From contig NZ_LMQU01000001.1 in assembly GCF_001425445.1 (NCBI RefSeq), positions 497,221 to 561,220 on the forward strand: a stretch of 64,000 nucleotides of DNA, read 5' to 3'. Below the pieces are notes generated by a model. That model was given only the letters and a program-made list of their open reading frames with translations. It was not told the origin of the DNA and made no database searches. Below, piece by piece: positions 25,683 through 33,242 of this stretch. This stretch comes from Devosia sp. Leaf420. Its GTDB lineage: Bacteria > Pseudomonadota > Alphaproteobacteria > Rhizobiales > Devosiaceae. The position numbers and the translations under genes are program-made. Position 1 is the stretch's first letter. Every line of letters begins with the position of its first letter.

Positions 25683-26318
25683 ATGCGATTTGCTGCAGCC
25701 GCGCTGACAGCGCTCATCTTGTGCGTGCCGGCCATGGCGCAAGAGGGCCGGACCTTCGTCGACCGCTTACCGATGGACACGCCACAGAGCACGGCCAAGG
25801 CGTTTATCGACGCGTTCAACGCCAAGGATTTCGTGACCGCTTATTATATGCTGTCGCCCGAAGCCAAGCGCACCTTTGTCGATAGCTATTATGCTTATAC
25901 GGCCGGCCGCTATTTCACCGTCGGCGAGACCGGTCTGGTCGAGGGCTCACTGCTGTCCGATGCGACGCTTTCGGACGATGAGCTGGCCGAGGTCGGCGAC
26001 GACACCGCGTTGATCTTCGACAATCTCGTGTTTCACGCCGATGCCAATGGCGAGATGCCATTCAGCCTCACAAATGCCGAGCCGGCACTGGTTGAGCCTA
26101 CGGGTGAAAAGACGGCCCTCATCACAGTCGAAGGAGGGCAGCCGGCGACGATCCTGATGGATGCTGAGCTGCTCTATAATGGCGATTGGCGGATCGACCG
26201 TATCCACTGGGCCGGATCCGATGCCGCGCTGAAGCCATGGGGCCTCACCACCGGCAAGGTGAAGAAGCATGAGACGGCCCCTGCCGCCGACGAGTCCCCC
26301 GCCCCGACTCAGCCATGA
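25683..26318 (+). CDS. Secreted single-domain paralogue of the preceding protein
   Basis: This 211-residue protein has a signal peptide ending at AMA (about residue 19) and one copy of the domain duplicated in the preceding gene. It shows DTPQSTAKAFIDAFNAKDFVTAYYMLSPEAK near residues 32-62, EMPFSLTNAE in the middle, and WRIDRIHWAGSDAALKPWG near 175-193. A short Pro/Ala/Glu-rich tail follows. GGGGGA lies just before the ATG. The 102-base gap to the upstream paralogue holds two small inverted repeats (CCACCAA..TTGGTGG and TTGCGCGC..GCGCGCAA). No function can be assigned. Confidence 0.82.
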   Translation: MRFAAAALTALILCVPAMAQEGRTFVDRLPMDTPQSTAKAFIDAFNAKDFVTAYYMLSPEAKRTFVDSYYAYTAGRYFTVGETGLVEGSLLSDATLSDDELAEVGDDTALIFDNLVFHADANGEMPFSLTNAEPALVEPTGEKTALITVEGGQPATILMDAELLYNGDWRIDRIHWAGSDAALKPWGLTTGKVKKHETAPAADESPAPTQP

Positions 26319-26462
26319 TCGTGTGCAATAGGTAATGAGCACATCTTCCCCACTGTTCACAAAGTTCACATCCTAGGGGATTTTAATCAACAGCCGGATA
26401 GGTGGATTGAGACTCTAGCTACGCTCGCGTGGTTAGAAAGGTTAACACACCCGAGGACACCA

Positions 26463-27947
26463 ATGGCTGAGATCGCGCGGCTGCACCCGGCCGAAGACAA
26501 GTCGTTTCGCTTAGCGCCCCACAATGTGGAGGCCGAGCAGGCGCTGTTGGGCGCTATCCTCATCAACAACGAAGCCTTTTATCGCGTCTCGGATTTTCTC
26601 GAGCCGGAGCATTTTTACGAGCCGGTTCACCGCGATATCTATGACATCACCAGCAAGGTGATCCGCGCCGGCAAATCGGCTGATCCGACGACCATCAAGA
26701 CCCACCTGCCCGATCAACTTCTGCCCGAAATGACGATGTCGCAATATCTGGCGCGTCTGGCGGCGGAAGCGACCACGGTCATCAATGCGGGCGACTATGG
26801 CCAGGCGATCTACGACCTCGCGATCCGCCGCAACCTGATCCTCGTCGGCGAGGAAATGGTTTCGGTCGCCTATGAGTCGGAAGTCGAAATGACGCCGACC
26901 AAGCAGATCGAAAAAGTCGAAGGCGAGCTGTTCCAGCTTGCGGAAAAGGGCCGCTACGATGGCGGCTTCCAGGCTTTTGGCGCCGCGCTCAGCGCCTCCA
27001 TCCGCATGGCAGGCGAAGCCTTTCAGCGCGATGGCGGACTTTCGGGCGTCGCAACGGCACTGCACGATCTCGACCGGCAGATGGGTGGTTTGCAGCGCTC
27101 GGACTTGATCATCATCGCTGGCCGCCCCGCCATGGGCAAGACCTCGCTCGTGACCAATATCGCCTATAATGTCGCGAAGGCCTGGCGCGGTGAAGTAACG
27201 CCCGAGGGCCACAACAAGACCGTCGATGGCGGCGTCGTCGGCTTCTTCAGCCTCGAAATGAGTTCGGAACAGCTCGCGACGCGTATTCTCGCCGAACAGG
27301 CAGAGATTTCATCGTCGGACATTCGCCGCGGCCGCATCCACGACAGCCAATTTTCCAAGCTGGTCGATGTGTCCAATATGATGAGCAAGGTGCCGCTCTA
27401 TATCGACGACACGGGCGGCATTTCGGTGGCGCAGCTTGCGGCGCGCGCGCGACGACTGAAGCGGCAAAAGGGGCTCGACCTCTTGATCGTCGACTATCTC
27501 CAGCTGCTTTCCGGCTCATCGAAGGCATCGAGCCAGAACCGCGTGCAGGAACTGACTGAAATCACGACGACGCTGAAGGCGCTGGCCAAGGAACTGGAAG
27601 TGCCTGTGATTGCGCTCTCCCAGCTTTCCCGTCAGGTCGAAGCGCGCGACGACAAACATCCTCAGCTAGCAGATTTGCGCGAATCGGGTTCTATCGAGCA
27701 GGACGCCGACGTGGTGATGTTCGTTTACCGCGAAGAGTACTATCTGAAGAACAAGGAACCCAAAGAGGGCACGCCAGAGCACATCACCTGGCAAGGGGAA
27801 ATGGAGCAGGTGCACGGCAAGGCGGAAGTCATTATTGCCAAGCAGCGCCACGGCCCCACCGGCACTGTGCAGCTGAGCTTTGAAGCCCAGTTCACCCGCT
27901 TTGGAAATCTCGCAAGGGCAGACTACCTGCCCGAACGCATGGAATAG
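26463..27947 (+). CDS. dnaB: Replicative DNA helicase
   Basis: This 494-residue hexameric helicase unwinds DNA at the replication fork. The N-terminal domain starts PHNVEAEQALLGAILINNEAFYRVSDFLEPEHFYEPVHRDIY. The RecA-like motor has Walker A GRPAMGKTS (220-228), FSLEMSSEQLATR, Walker B LDLLIVDYLQLLSG and the Arg-finger segment SQLSRQVEARDDKHPQLADLRESGSIEQDAD. There is no sign of an intein. It is followed two bases later by alr. Confidence 0.97.
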   Translation: MAEIARLHPAEDKSFRLAPHNVEAEQALLGAILINNEAFYRVSDFLEPEHFYEPVHRDIYDITSKVIRAGKSADPTTIKTHLPDQLLPEMTMSQYLARLAAEATTVINAGDYGQAIYDLAIRRNLILVGEEMVSVAYESEVEMTPTKQIEKVEGELFQLAEKGRYDGGFQAFGAALSASIRMAGEAFQRDGGLSGVATALHDLDRQMGGLQRSDLIIIAGRPAMGKTSLVTNIAYNVAKAWRGEVTPEGHNKTVDGGVVGFFSLEMSSEQLATRILAEQAEISSSDIRRGRIHDSQFSKLVDVSNMMSKVPLYIDDTGGISVAQLAARARRLKRQKGLDLLIVDYLQLLSGSSKASSQNRVQELTEITTTLKALAKELEVPVIALSQLSRQVEARDDKHPQLADLRESGSIEQDADVVMFVYREEYYLKNKEPKEGTPEHITWQGEMEQVHGKAEVIIAKQRHGPTGTVQLSFEAQFTRFGNLARADYLPERME

Positions 27948-27949
27948 GT

Positions 27950-29077
27950 ATGAAGCTGACGTCTGGCCTTGGAGGCCAATTGACTGTCGACCTGGGGGCA
28001 CTGGCCCGGAACTGGCGCGCACTCGACAAGGTGAGCCAGGGCGCGCTGACGGCTGCCGTGGTAAAGGCCGATGCCTATGGTACCGGGATTGAAATGGCCG
28101 CAACGGCGCTTTATGCGGCCGGCGCGCGGTTCTTCTTCGTCGCGACGCCGGACGAAGGCAGTGCGGTGCGCACCTCCCTCCCCGAAGCGCATATTTTCGT
28201 GCTGGACGGGCTCTATCCGGGGGCGGCGAACTTTTATATCCGGCAGAACCTGATGCCGGTTATCTCCTCTATGGAGATGCTCGAGGAGTGGCTCGCCAAA
28301 TGCGTCGAGCGGAACGAGGGCTATCCGAGCGCTTTCCACTTCGACACCGGCATGAACCGGCTGGGTTTCCGGCTCAACGAGTCGGTCGCGGTGCGTGAAC
28401 GCATTTCGCGGCTTGGCTATGCGCCGCAGATGGTCATGAGCCACCTCGCCTGTGCCGATGTGCCCAACCACGAGAAAAACCGCACGCAATTGGCGCTGTT
28501 CAGTTCGGTGCTCAACCAGTTTCCGGGGATCCCCGCCTCGCTCGCCAATTCGGCAGGGCTGATGACGGGGCGCGATTATCATTTCCAGATGGTCCGACCC
28601 GGGATTGCGCTCTATGGCGGCCGCGCCGTCATTGGGCGGAAGAACCCGATGGCCAATGTCGTGACGCTGCATGCACCAATCCTGCAGGTACGCGAAGCGC
28701 GGACGGGCGAGACCGTCGGCTATGGCGCTGCTTATTCTCTCTCGCGCGACAGCCGCTTGGCCGTGATCGGCCATGGTTATGCCGATGGATTTCAGCGCAG
28801 TCTCTCGTCAAACAATACGCGGCCGGGCGGCAAGGTGTTCGTACGCGGGAAACTCTGCCCGATCCTTGGCAAGATTTCGATGGACCTGACCATTGTCGAT
28901 ATCACCGAGCTTGGGCCCGATATTCCCAAGCCCGGCGAGGGCGTCGAGATATTCGGGCCCAATATCAGCGTAGACGATCAGGCAGATGTTGCCGGCACGA
29001 TCGGCTATGAAATGTTGACCTCGCTCAAGGGGCGATATTCGCGCAATTATGTGGGCAATGGCTATCTGCAGGAATAG
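27950..29077 (+). CDS. alr: Alanine racemase
   Basis: This 375-residue PLP enzyme interconverts L- and D-alanine for peptidoglycan. The PLP-binding Lys39 lies in AVVKADAYGTG, and the second catalytic base Tyr262 in VGYGAAYS (256-262). FHFDTGMNRLGFR, MSHLACAD and GKISMDLTIVDIT are the usual barrel motifs. It starts two bases after the dnaB stop, so the two are co-transcribed, an order seen in other Hyphomicrobiales. Confidence 0.95.
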   Translation: MKLTSGLGGQLTVDLGALARNWRALDKVSQGALTAAVVKADAYGTGIEMAATALYAAGARFFFVATPDEGSAVRTSLPEAHIFVLDGLYPGAANFYIRQNLMPVISSMEMLEEWLAKCVERNEGYPSAFHFDTGMNRLGFRLNESVAVRERISRLGYAPQMVMSHLACADVPNHEKNRTQLALFSSVLNQFPGIPASLANSAGLMTGRDYHFQMVRPGIALYGGRAVIGRKNPMANVVTLHAPILQVREARTGETVGYGAAYSLSRDSRLAVIGHGYADGFQRSLSSNNTRPGGKVFVRGKLCPILGKISMDLTIVDITELGPDIPKPGEGVEIFGPNISVDDQADVAGTIGYEMLTSLKGRYSRNYVGNGYLQE

Positions 29078-29140
29078 TCGGCAGCTTTCTGGTTGTTGCA
29101 ACCTTCCTACCCGCTAGTGCACTTCTGGCGGCTCTGCCGC

Positions 29141-29599
29141 TCAGTCACCGGTCCACAATTCTTCAGTCGGGCAGAGGAATACGCCATCGCGCAAGTCTTC
29201 ATCCGGGGCGAGAGCTCTTGGCTTGCCCGTGCCTGGCCATGGGACGCGTGTGCTGCTGTCATCATCGATGATGAGCGTAGTTCCGTTGCCGAAGCCTATG
29301 TTCATCGATGCCCTATCGACATTGAGGGCAGTGATCGTGCGTCCGACAAGGAAGGATGTGAGTTCGTCCTCTACGATCTCGCTTAGCAAACGCCCCTCAA
29401 GACGTAGCCAGTCGGCAGCGCCCCAAAGGGACACTACCAGCCAGTCGTGTTCGAGACCGAGCGCAAAGAACCCAGGCGACCCCATGCCGTAGGTTCCGAA
29501 ATAGCGAATGACCTCGTCGACACGCCGACCCACCACGTCATGGGCATGAAGCGGCGGGGGACGAAAGCCACCAATTCGGCGGATGGCCCAAAGGACCAC
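29141..29599 (-). CDS. Hypothetical protein, possibly 5'-frameshifted
   Basis: I do not recognise this 152-residue frame. From DVVGRRVDEVIRYFGTYGMGSPGFFALGLEHDWLVVSLWGAADWLRLEGRLL onward it looks like real globular protein. The first ~20 residues do not, and the only start is a GTG directly after a TGA. The other minus-strand frame just upstream (to 29727) reads protein-like (KVLVRKFQIPGGEPIAQDEWSFGPSAELVAFVPRRF) and then degenerates. The simplest reading is one ORF of about 190 residues broken by a frameshift near 29540-29560. It lies alone between alr and radA, and its base composition is less GC-rich than its neighbours. Confidence 0.5.
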   Translation of the reverse strand: MVLWAIRRIGGFRPPPLHAHDVVGRRVDEVIRYFGTYGMGSPGFFALGLEHDWLVVSLWGAADWLRLEGRLLSEIVEDELTSFLVGRTITALNVDRASMNIGFGNGTTLIIDDDSSTRVPWPGTGKPRALAPDEDLRDGVFLCPTEELWTGD

Positions 29600-29807
29600 T
29601 CATCCTGTGCGATAGGCTCTCCGCCTGGAATTTGAAACTTGCGCACCAGCACTTTGCATCCCCCTTGCCGCAAGACATGATCGAAAATGGACCAGGCATT
29701 TGTCAACGGCCTGCCCCCGAGTAGCATACGTAGTTCGCGCTTTGTTCTTGCCAGGTGAATGACATAGAGTTAAATCAAACACAGATCGTCCAGCGTCGGG
29801 TAACCCA

Positions 29808-31208
29808 TTGGCCAAACTCAAATCCAATTTCGTCTGCCAGGCCTGTGGCGCGGTTTCGACCCGTTGGCAGGGGCGGTGCGATGCCTGCGGCGAGTGGAAC
29901 ACCATTGTCGAGGAGCTGATCGACAGCGGGATTGGCGCGGGACCGAAGGCAGCGAAATCGGGCGGGCGGCCAACGAACCTGCTGCCCCTGGCGGGCGAAA
30001 CCGAAGGGGCGGCGCGGGTCGTTACCGGCATCGCCGAGCTGGACCGGGTGACCGGCGGGGGCTTTGTCAAAGGCTCAGCCCTCTTGGTGGGCGGAGACCC
30101 GGGTATCGGGAAATCGACGCTGCTGCTGCAATCGGCGGCGGCCTTGGCCAATCGCGGCAAGCGCGTCATCTATGTTTCGGGCGAAGAGGCGATTGCGCAG
30201 GTGCGTTTGCGCGCGCAGCGGCTGGGATTGGGCGAGGCCAGCGTGCTGCTCGCGGCCGAGACCAATGTCGAGATCATTCTGGCGACGCTCGAAAACGGAC
30301 CGCCACCGGATCTCGTTATCATCGATTCCATCCAGACGCTCTGGACCGATCGCGTCGAAAGCGCGCCGGGGACGGTAACGCAGGTGCGGACTTCCGCCCA
30401 GGCGTTGACCCGGCTGGCGAAGAAGACTGGCGCGGCCGTCGTTTTGGTGGGTCACGTGACCAAGGACGGGCAAATCGCTGGGCCACGTGTCGTTGAGCAT
30501 ATGGTCGATGCCGTGCTCTATTTCGAAGGGGATTCGAGCCACACGTTCCGTATTTTGCGCGGCGTAAAAAACCGTTATGGCGCGACGGACGAGATCGGCG
30601 TTTTTGCCATGACCGAGCGCGGGCTCGAGCAGGTGGCCAATCCTTCGGCGCTGTTTCTCGATCAGCGCGATCAGGACGCGGCGGGCTCGGCGGTGTTCGC
30701 CGGCATGGAGGGAACGCGCCCGATCCTCATCGAAATTCAGGCGCTGGTGGCCCCGTCCCCGCTTGGTACGCCGCGACGTGCTGTGGTCGGATGGGATTCG
30801 TCACGGCTGTCGATGGTGCTGGCCGTGCTCGAGACGCGCTGTGGTGTTCGCATCGGGGCGAACGATATTTATCTCAATGTCGCGGGCGGGCTAAAAATCA
30901 ATGAGCCGGCCGCAGATCTGGCCGTGGCGGCGGCGCTGATTTCCTCGCTGACTGGATCGCCCTTGCCCAAGGAGGCCGTCTATTTTGGGGAAATTTCGCT
31001 CGCCGGCGGCGTGCGGCCAGTGGTGCATGCGGGGCTGAGACTACGCGAAGCACAGAAGCTGGGCTTCCAGTCGGTGATGACCGGACGAATGAACACCGTC
31101 GATCGCGCCGGAGATTTTGCGGTCAACGAATTTACCCAGCTATCGGAAATGGTCAGCCGGATTGCGGCGAACGGGAAGAAGCCGGTGGCTGAGCCAGAGG
31201 GCTGGTGA
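29808..31208 (+). CDS. radA: DNA repair protein RadA
   Basis: This 466-residue RecA-like ATPase promotes branch migration in recombination. It has an N-terminal C4 zinc finger (Cys10, Cys13, Cys24, Cys27), Walker A GGDPGIGKST (95-104), Walker B LVIIDSIQTLW, the RadA-specific KNRYG near residue 254, and a C-terminal Lon-like domain (KINEPAADLAVAAALISSLTGSPLP). The start is TTG, giving the conserved MAKLKSNFVCQACG. No Shine-Dalgarno is obvious. Confidence 0.96.
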   Translation: MAKLKSNFVCQACGAVSTRWQGRCDACGEWNTIVEELIDSGIGAGPKAAKSGGRPTNLLPLAGETEGAARVVTGIAELDRVTGGGFVKGSALLVGGDPGIGKSTLLLQSAAALANRGKRVIYVSGEEAIAQVRLRAQRLGLGEASVLLAAETNVEIILATLENGPPPDLVIIDSIQTLWTDRVESAPGTVTQVRTSAQALTRLAKKTGAAVVLVGHVTKDGQIAGPRVVEHMVDAVLYFEGDSSHTFRILRGVKNRYGATDEIGVFAMTERGLEQVANPSALFLDQRDQDAAGSAVFAGMEGTRPILIEIQALVAPSPLGTPRRAVVGWDSSRLSMVLAVLETRCGVRIGANDIYLNVAGGLKINEPAADLAVAAALISSLTGSPLPKEAVYFGEISLAGGVRPVVHAGLRLREAQKLGFQSVMTGRMNTVDRAGDFAVNEFTQLSEMVSRIAANGKKPVAEPEGW

Positions 31209-31536
31209 GCGGAGAACAGCGCTGTCTAGTACTCGGTGAAGTGCTCAGCTGCGCAAGATGCCCGCCGTAAACACCGAAGAAGTCGTATGACTTTGCAGCG
31301 AAGGCCGGAGCGAGTTGACTATAGAACTCAAGATCACAGATTTTTGAACGACTTTGGGTGGCGGGGAGGCATCTATAGCGCTTTGGAAATCTGGGAATTT
31401 CGAACCGCCAATTATCCCTGTTTATTAGTTCAGATAAACCTAGGTTATTGTTGCGAACGGTCTGACTCCAGACCATAAGCGGAGGCCCCAAATTCTATGT
31501 GCCCGAGTAGCTTCGGGCCAAAAGCTAGGCCTACCA
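31209..31536. other. Intergenic region upstream of luxR-type gene
   Basis: These 328 bases contain no convincing gene and are less GC-rich than the flanks. The last part holds a perfect hairpin GCCCGA-GTAGCT-TCGGGC (31501-31518) about 18 bases before the LuxR-type start codon, followed by a second overlapping dyad TAGCT...AGCTA. These could be a leader structure or a regulator site. I found no clear lux-box. Confidence 0.45.
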
Positions 31537-32256
31537 ATGTTCATGATGATCCCGCTTGTCGATCGCATCCGGCAAAGCGCGGACAAGGCGGCGCTCCTCG
31601 CCAATTTCCAGCTTTCGATGGCGGAGCTGGGCTTTAGTTGGTCCAATCTTTCCATCGCCATGAACATGGCAGAGGTCGGCTACGAGGTTCTGGTCAGCAA
31701 TTGGCCGGAAACGGTACGGCTGAAATTTCACGAGAAAACGAGGGTGGATAGCGGCTTTGCCGCGCAGCTTCCGCCGGCCGGCATGAGCTTTACCTGGAAC
31801 GATATGACCCTTGCTGGTCACCGGGAGGATAGCTTCATCTCGGTGCTGCTGGCCCATGGCATCAAGACGGGTGCGTTTGCCTCGCTGACGGATTTTAACG
31901 GACGGCCATACAAGCTGGTGGTTGGCGCGGAGTCGGGACATCCGCTGGTCGAGGACTTGGTGGGGCAGGTCATTATTCTCGCGACCATAACCCTGTTGCG
32001 GCTTGATAGCCTGGCCTATGCAGAGGCGGCGGCTGATCCCGGACCGGCGGCAGCGACGCTCAATCTCTCCGAGACGCAGCACGAGATCCTGAAATGGGCT
32101 GCGGCGGGCAAGTCGAATAGCGATATCGCGGCAATTCTCGAACTCAGCACGTCGGCGGTGTCCTATCACCTGGCGCGGATCTACAAGATCCTTGGCGTTG
32201 CGACGAAACTGCAGGCTGTGGCGCTTCTTACCAATGCGGGCGCTCGCGGCGCTTGA
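31537..32256 (+). CDS. LuxR-family transcriptional regulator, likely a solo
   Basis: This 239-residue protein has an autoinducer-binding-like N-terminal domain (about 10-165) and a C-terminal LuxR HTH (about 178-235; LSETQHEILKWAAAGKSNSDIAAILELSTSAVSYHLARIYKILG). The N-terminal domain keeps the general plan (EVLVSNWPETVRLKFHEK), but where canonical sensors have a DPV-type motif it reads RVDSGF, so acyl-homoserine-lactone binding is uncertain. No luxI synthase lies in the window. It converges on cheR ten bases away. Starts at 31543 and 31546 are also possible. Confidence 0.82.
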   Translation: MFMMIPLVDRIRQSADKAALLANFQLSMAELGFSWSNLSIAMNMAEVGYEVLVSNWPETVRLKFHEKTRVDSGFAAQLPPAGMSFTWNDMTLAGHREDSFISVLLAHGIKTGAFASLTDFNGRPYKLVVGAESGHPLVEDLVGQVIILATITLLRLDSLAYAEAAADPGPAAATLNLSETQHEILKWAAAGKSNSDIAAILELSTSAVSYHLARIYKILGVATKLQAVALLTNAGARGA

Positions 32257-32266
32257 GCAGTGGCCC

Positions 32267-33144
32267 CTAGAGCTTTTGGAAAGTGGCCGTCGCGACCTGG
32301 CGGACTGCTTCGCATTTGCCGACCATCGGCTTGAATGACCGAGGAGCAGATAGCCACCAGGGCGCAGGTGGGACACGAGCTTGTCGATGACCTTGGCCTG
32401 GTCCTCCTTGCTGAAGTAAATGAGGACATTGCGCAGGAAGATGACGTCGACGTCCCGATCGACCGGGTAGTGCTGGTCCATCAGGTTGAGGCAGTTGAAA
32501 TTGGTGCGGCGTCGCAATTCGGGGACGATGCGAACCTCCGATGGCGGAGTCTCGCGGCGCGACCAGAGCAGATATTTGAGCTGCATGTCTTGCGGGACAG
32601 GCGCGATCTGCTGGGTCGGGTAGATGCCGATGCGGGCTTGCTGGAGCACTTCGGTCGAGACATCGGTGCCAAGGATCGAATAGCGAAAAGCACCGGTCTT
32701 TTCGGCGATGTCGGCAAGCACCATGGCCGCCGTGTAGGCTTCAGCGCCAGTCGAACAGGCCGCGCTCCAGACCTTGATGGTGGGTAGTCGCTCCATTCGA
32801 CGCGAGGCCAGAAGGTCTTTGACGATCGTTGAGCGGAGCAGGTCGAAGTGTTGCGGCTCGCGGAAGAAGTCGGTCTTGTTGGTGGTCAGGACGTTGACGA
32901 GATGCGGCAGTTCCGTTTCGAGCCCTGCGCGGCGAAAGAGAAGATCGCTACATTCGGCAAAGCTCGTCATTTGCAAATCGCGCAGCCTCCGGCGCAGACG
33001 CGCTTCGACCATGGATTGTTTGGTGGAATGCAGCCGCACGCCGATTTCGGCGCCAATGAGATCGACTATGCGGGTGAAGTCCCGGTGTGAAAGCTGGTCG
33101 ACGGTCGCTTGCGGGCTGAAACTGGCTGATTGGGCGAAATGCAC
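32267..33144 (-). pseudogene. cheR: CheR-type chemotaxis methyltransferase with a 3' frameshift
   Basis: This gene encodes an MCP glutamate methyltransferase: an N-terminal CheR_N domain (LSHRDFTRIVDLIGAEIGVRLHSTKQSMVEARLRRRLRDL) and the SAM domain (FFREPQHFDLL, KVWSAACSTGAEAYTAAMVL, ILGTDVSTEVLQQARIGIY, DVIFLRNVLIYFSKEDQAKVIDKLVSHLRPGGYLLLGHS). After GHS the frame goes wrong at 32331/32332. Adding one G restores GHSEPMVGKCEAVRQVATATFQKL and a stop at 32267, a normal CheR end ten bases from luxR. Unrepaired, the frame runs antisense through luxR. The GTG start at 33144 has GGAG eight bases upstream. The break may be a real mutation or a sequencing error, and the protein may still work. Confidence 0.82.
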
Positions 33145-33242
33145 TTGATATCTCCGGGGCGGTTCGTCTCCGCCAAACGCGAACCACGGACTAGCTTTGC
33201 ATGTGGGCGACGGCACCTCGGATCGAGGCGCCGTCGGTTGGG

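Noticed and set aside
31531..33216. 561-codon minus-strand open frame suggesting a long CheR fusion
   Set aside because: The part beyond about codon 320 is antisense to the luxR-type gene and has no domain-like sequence. A single-base frameshift explains the read-through.
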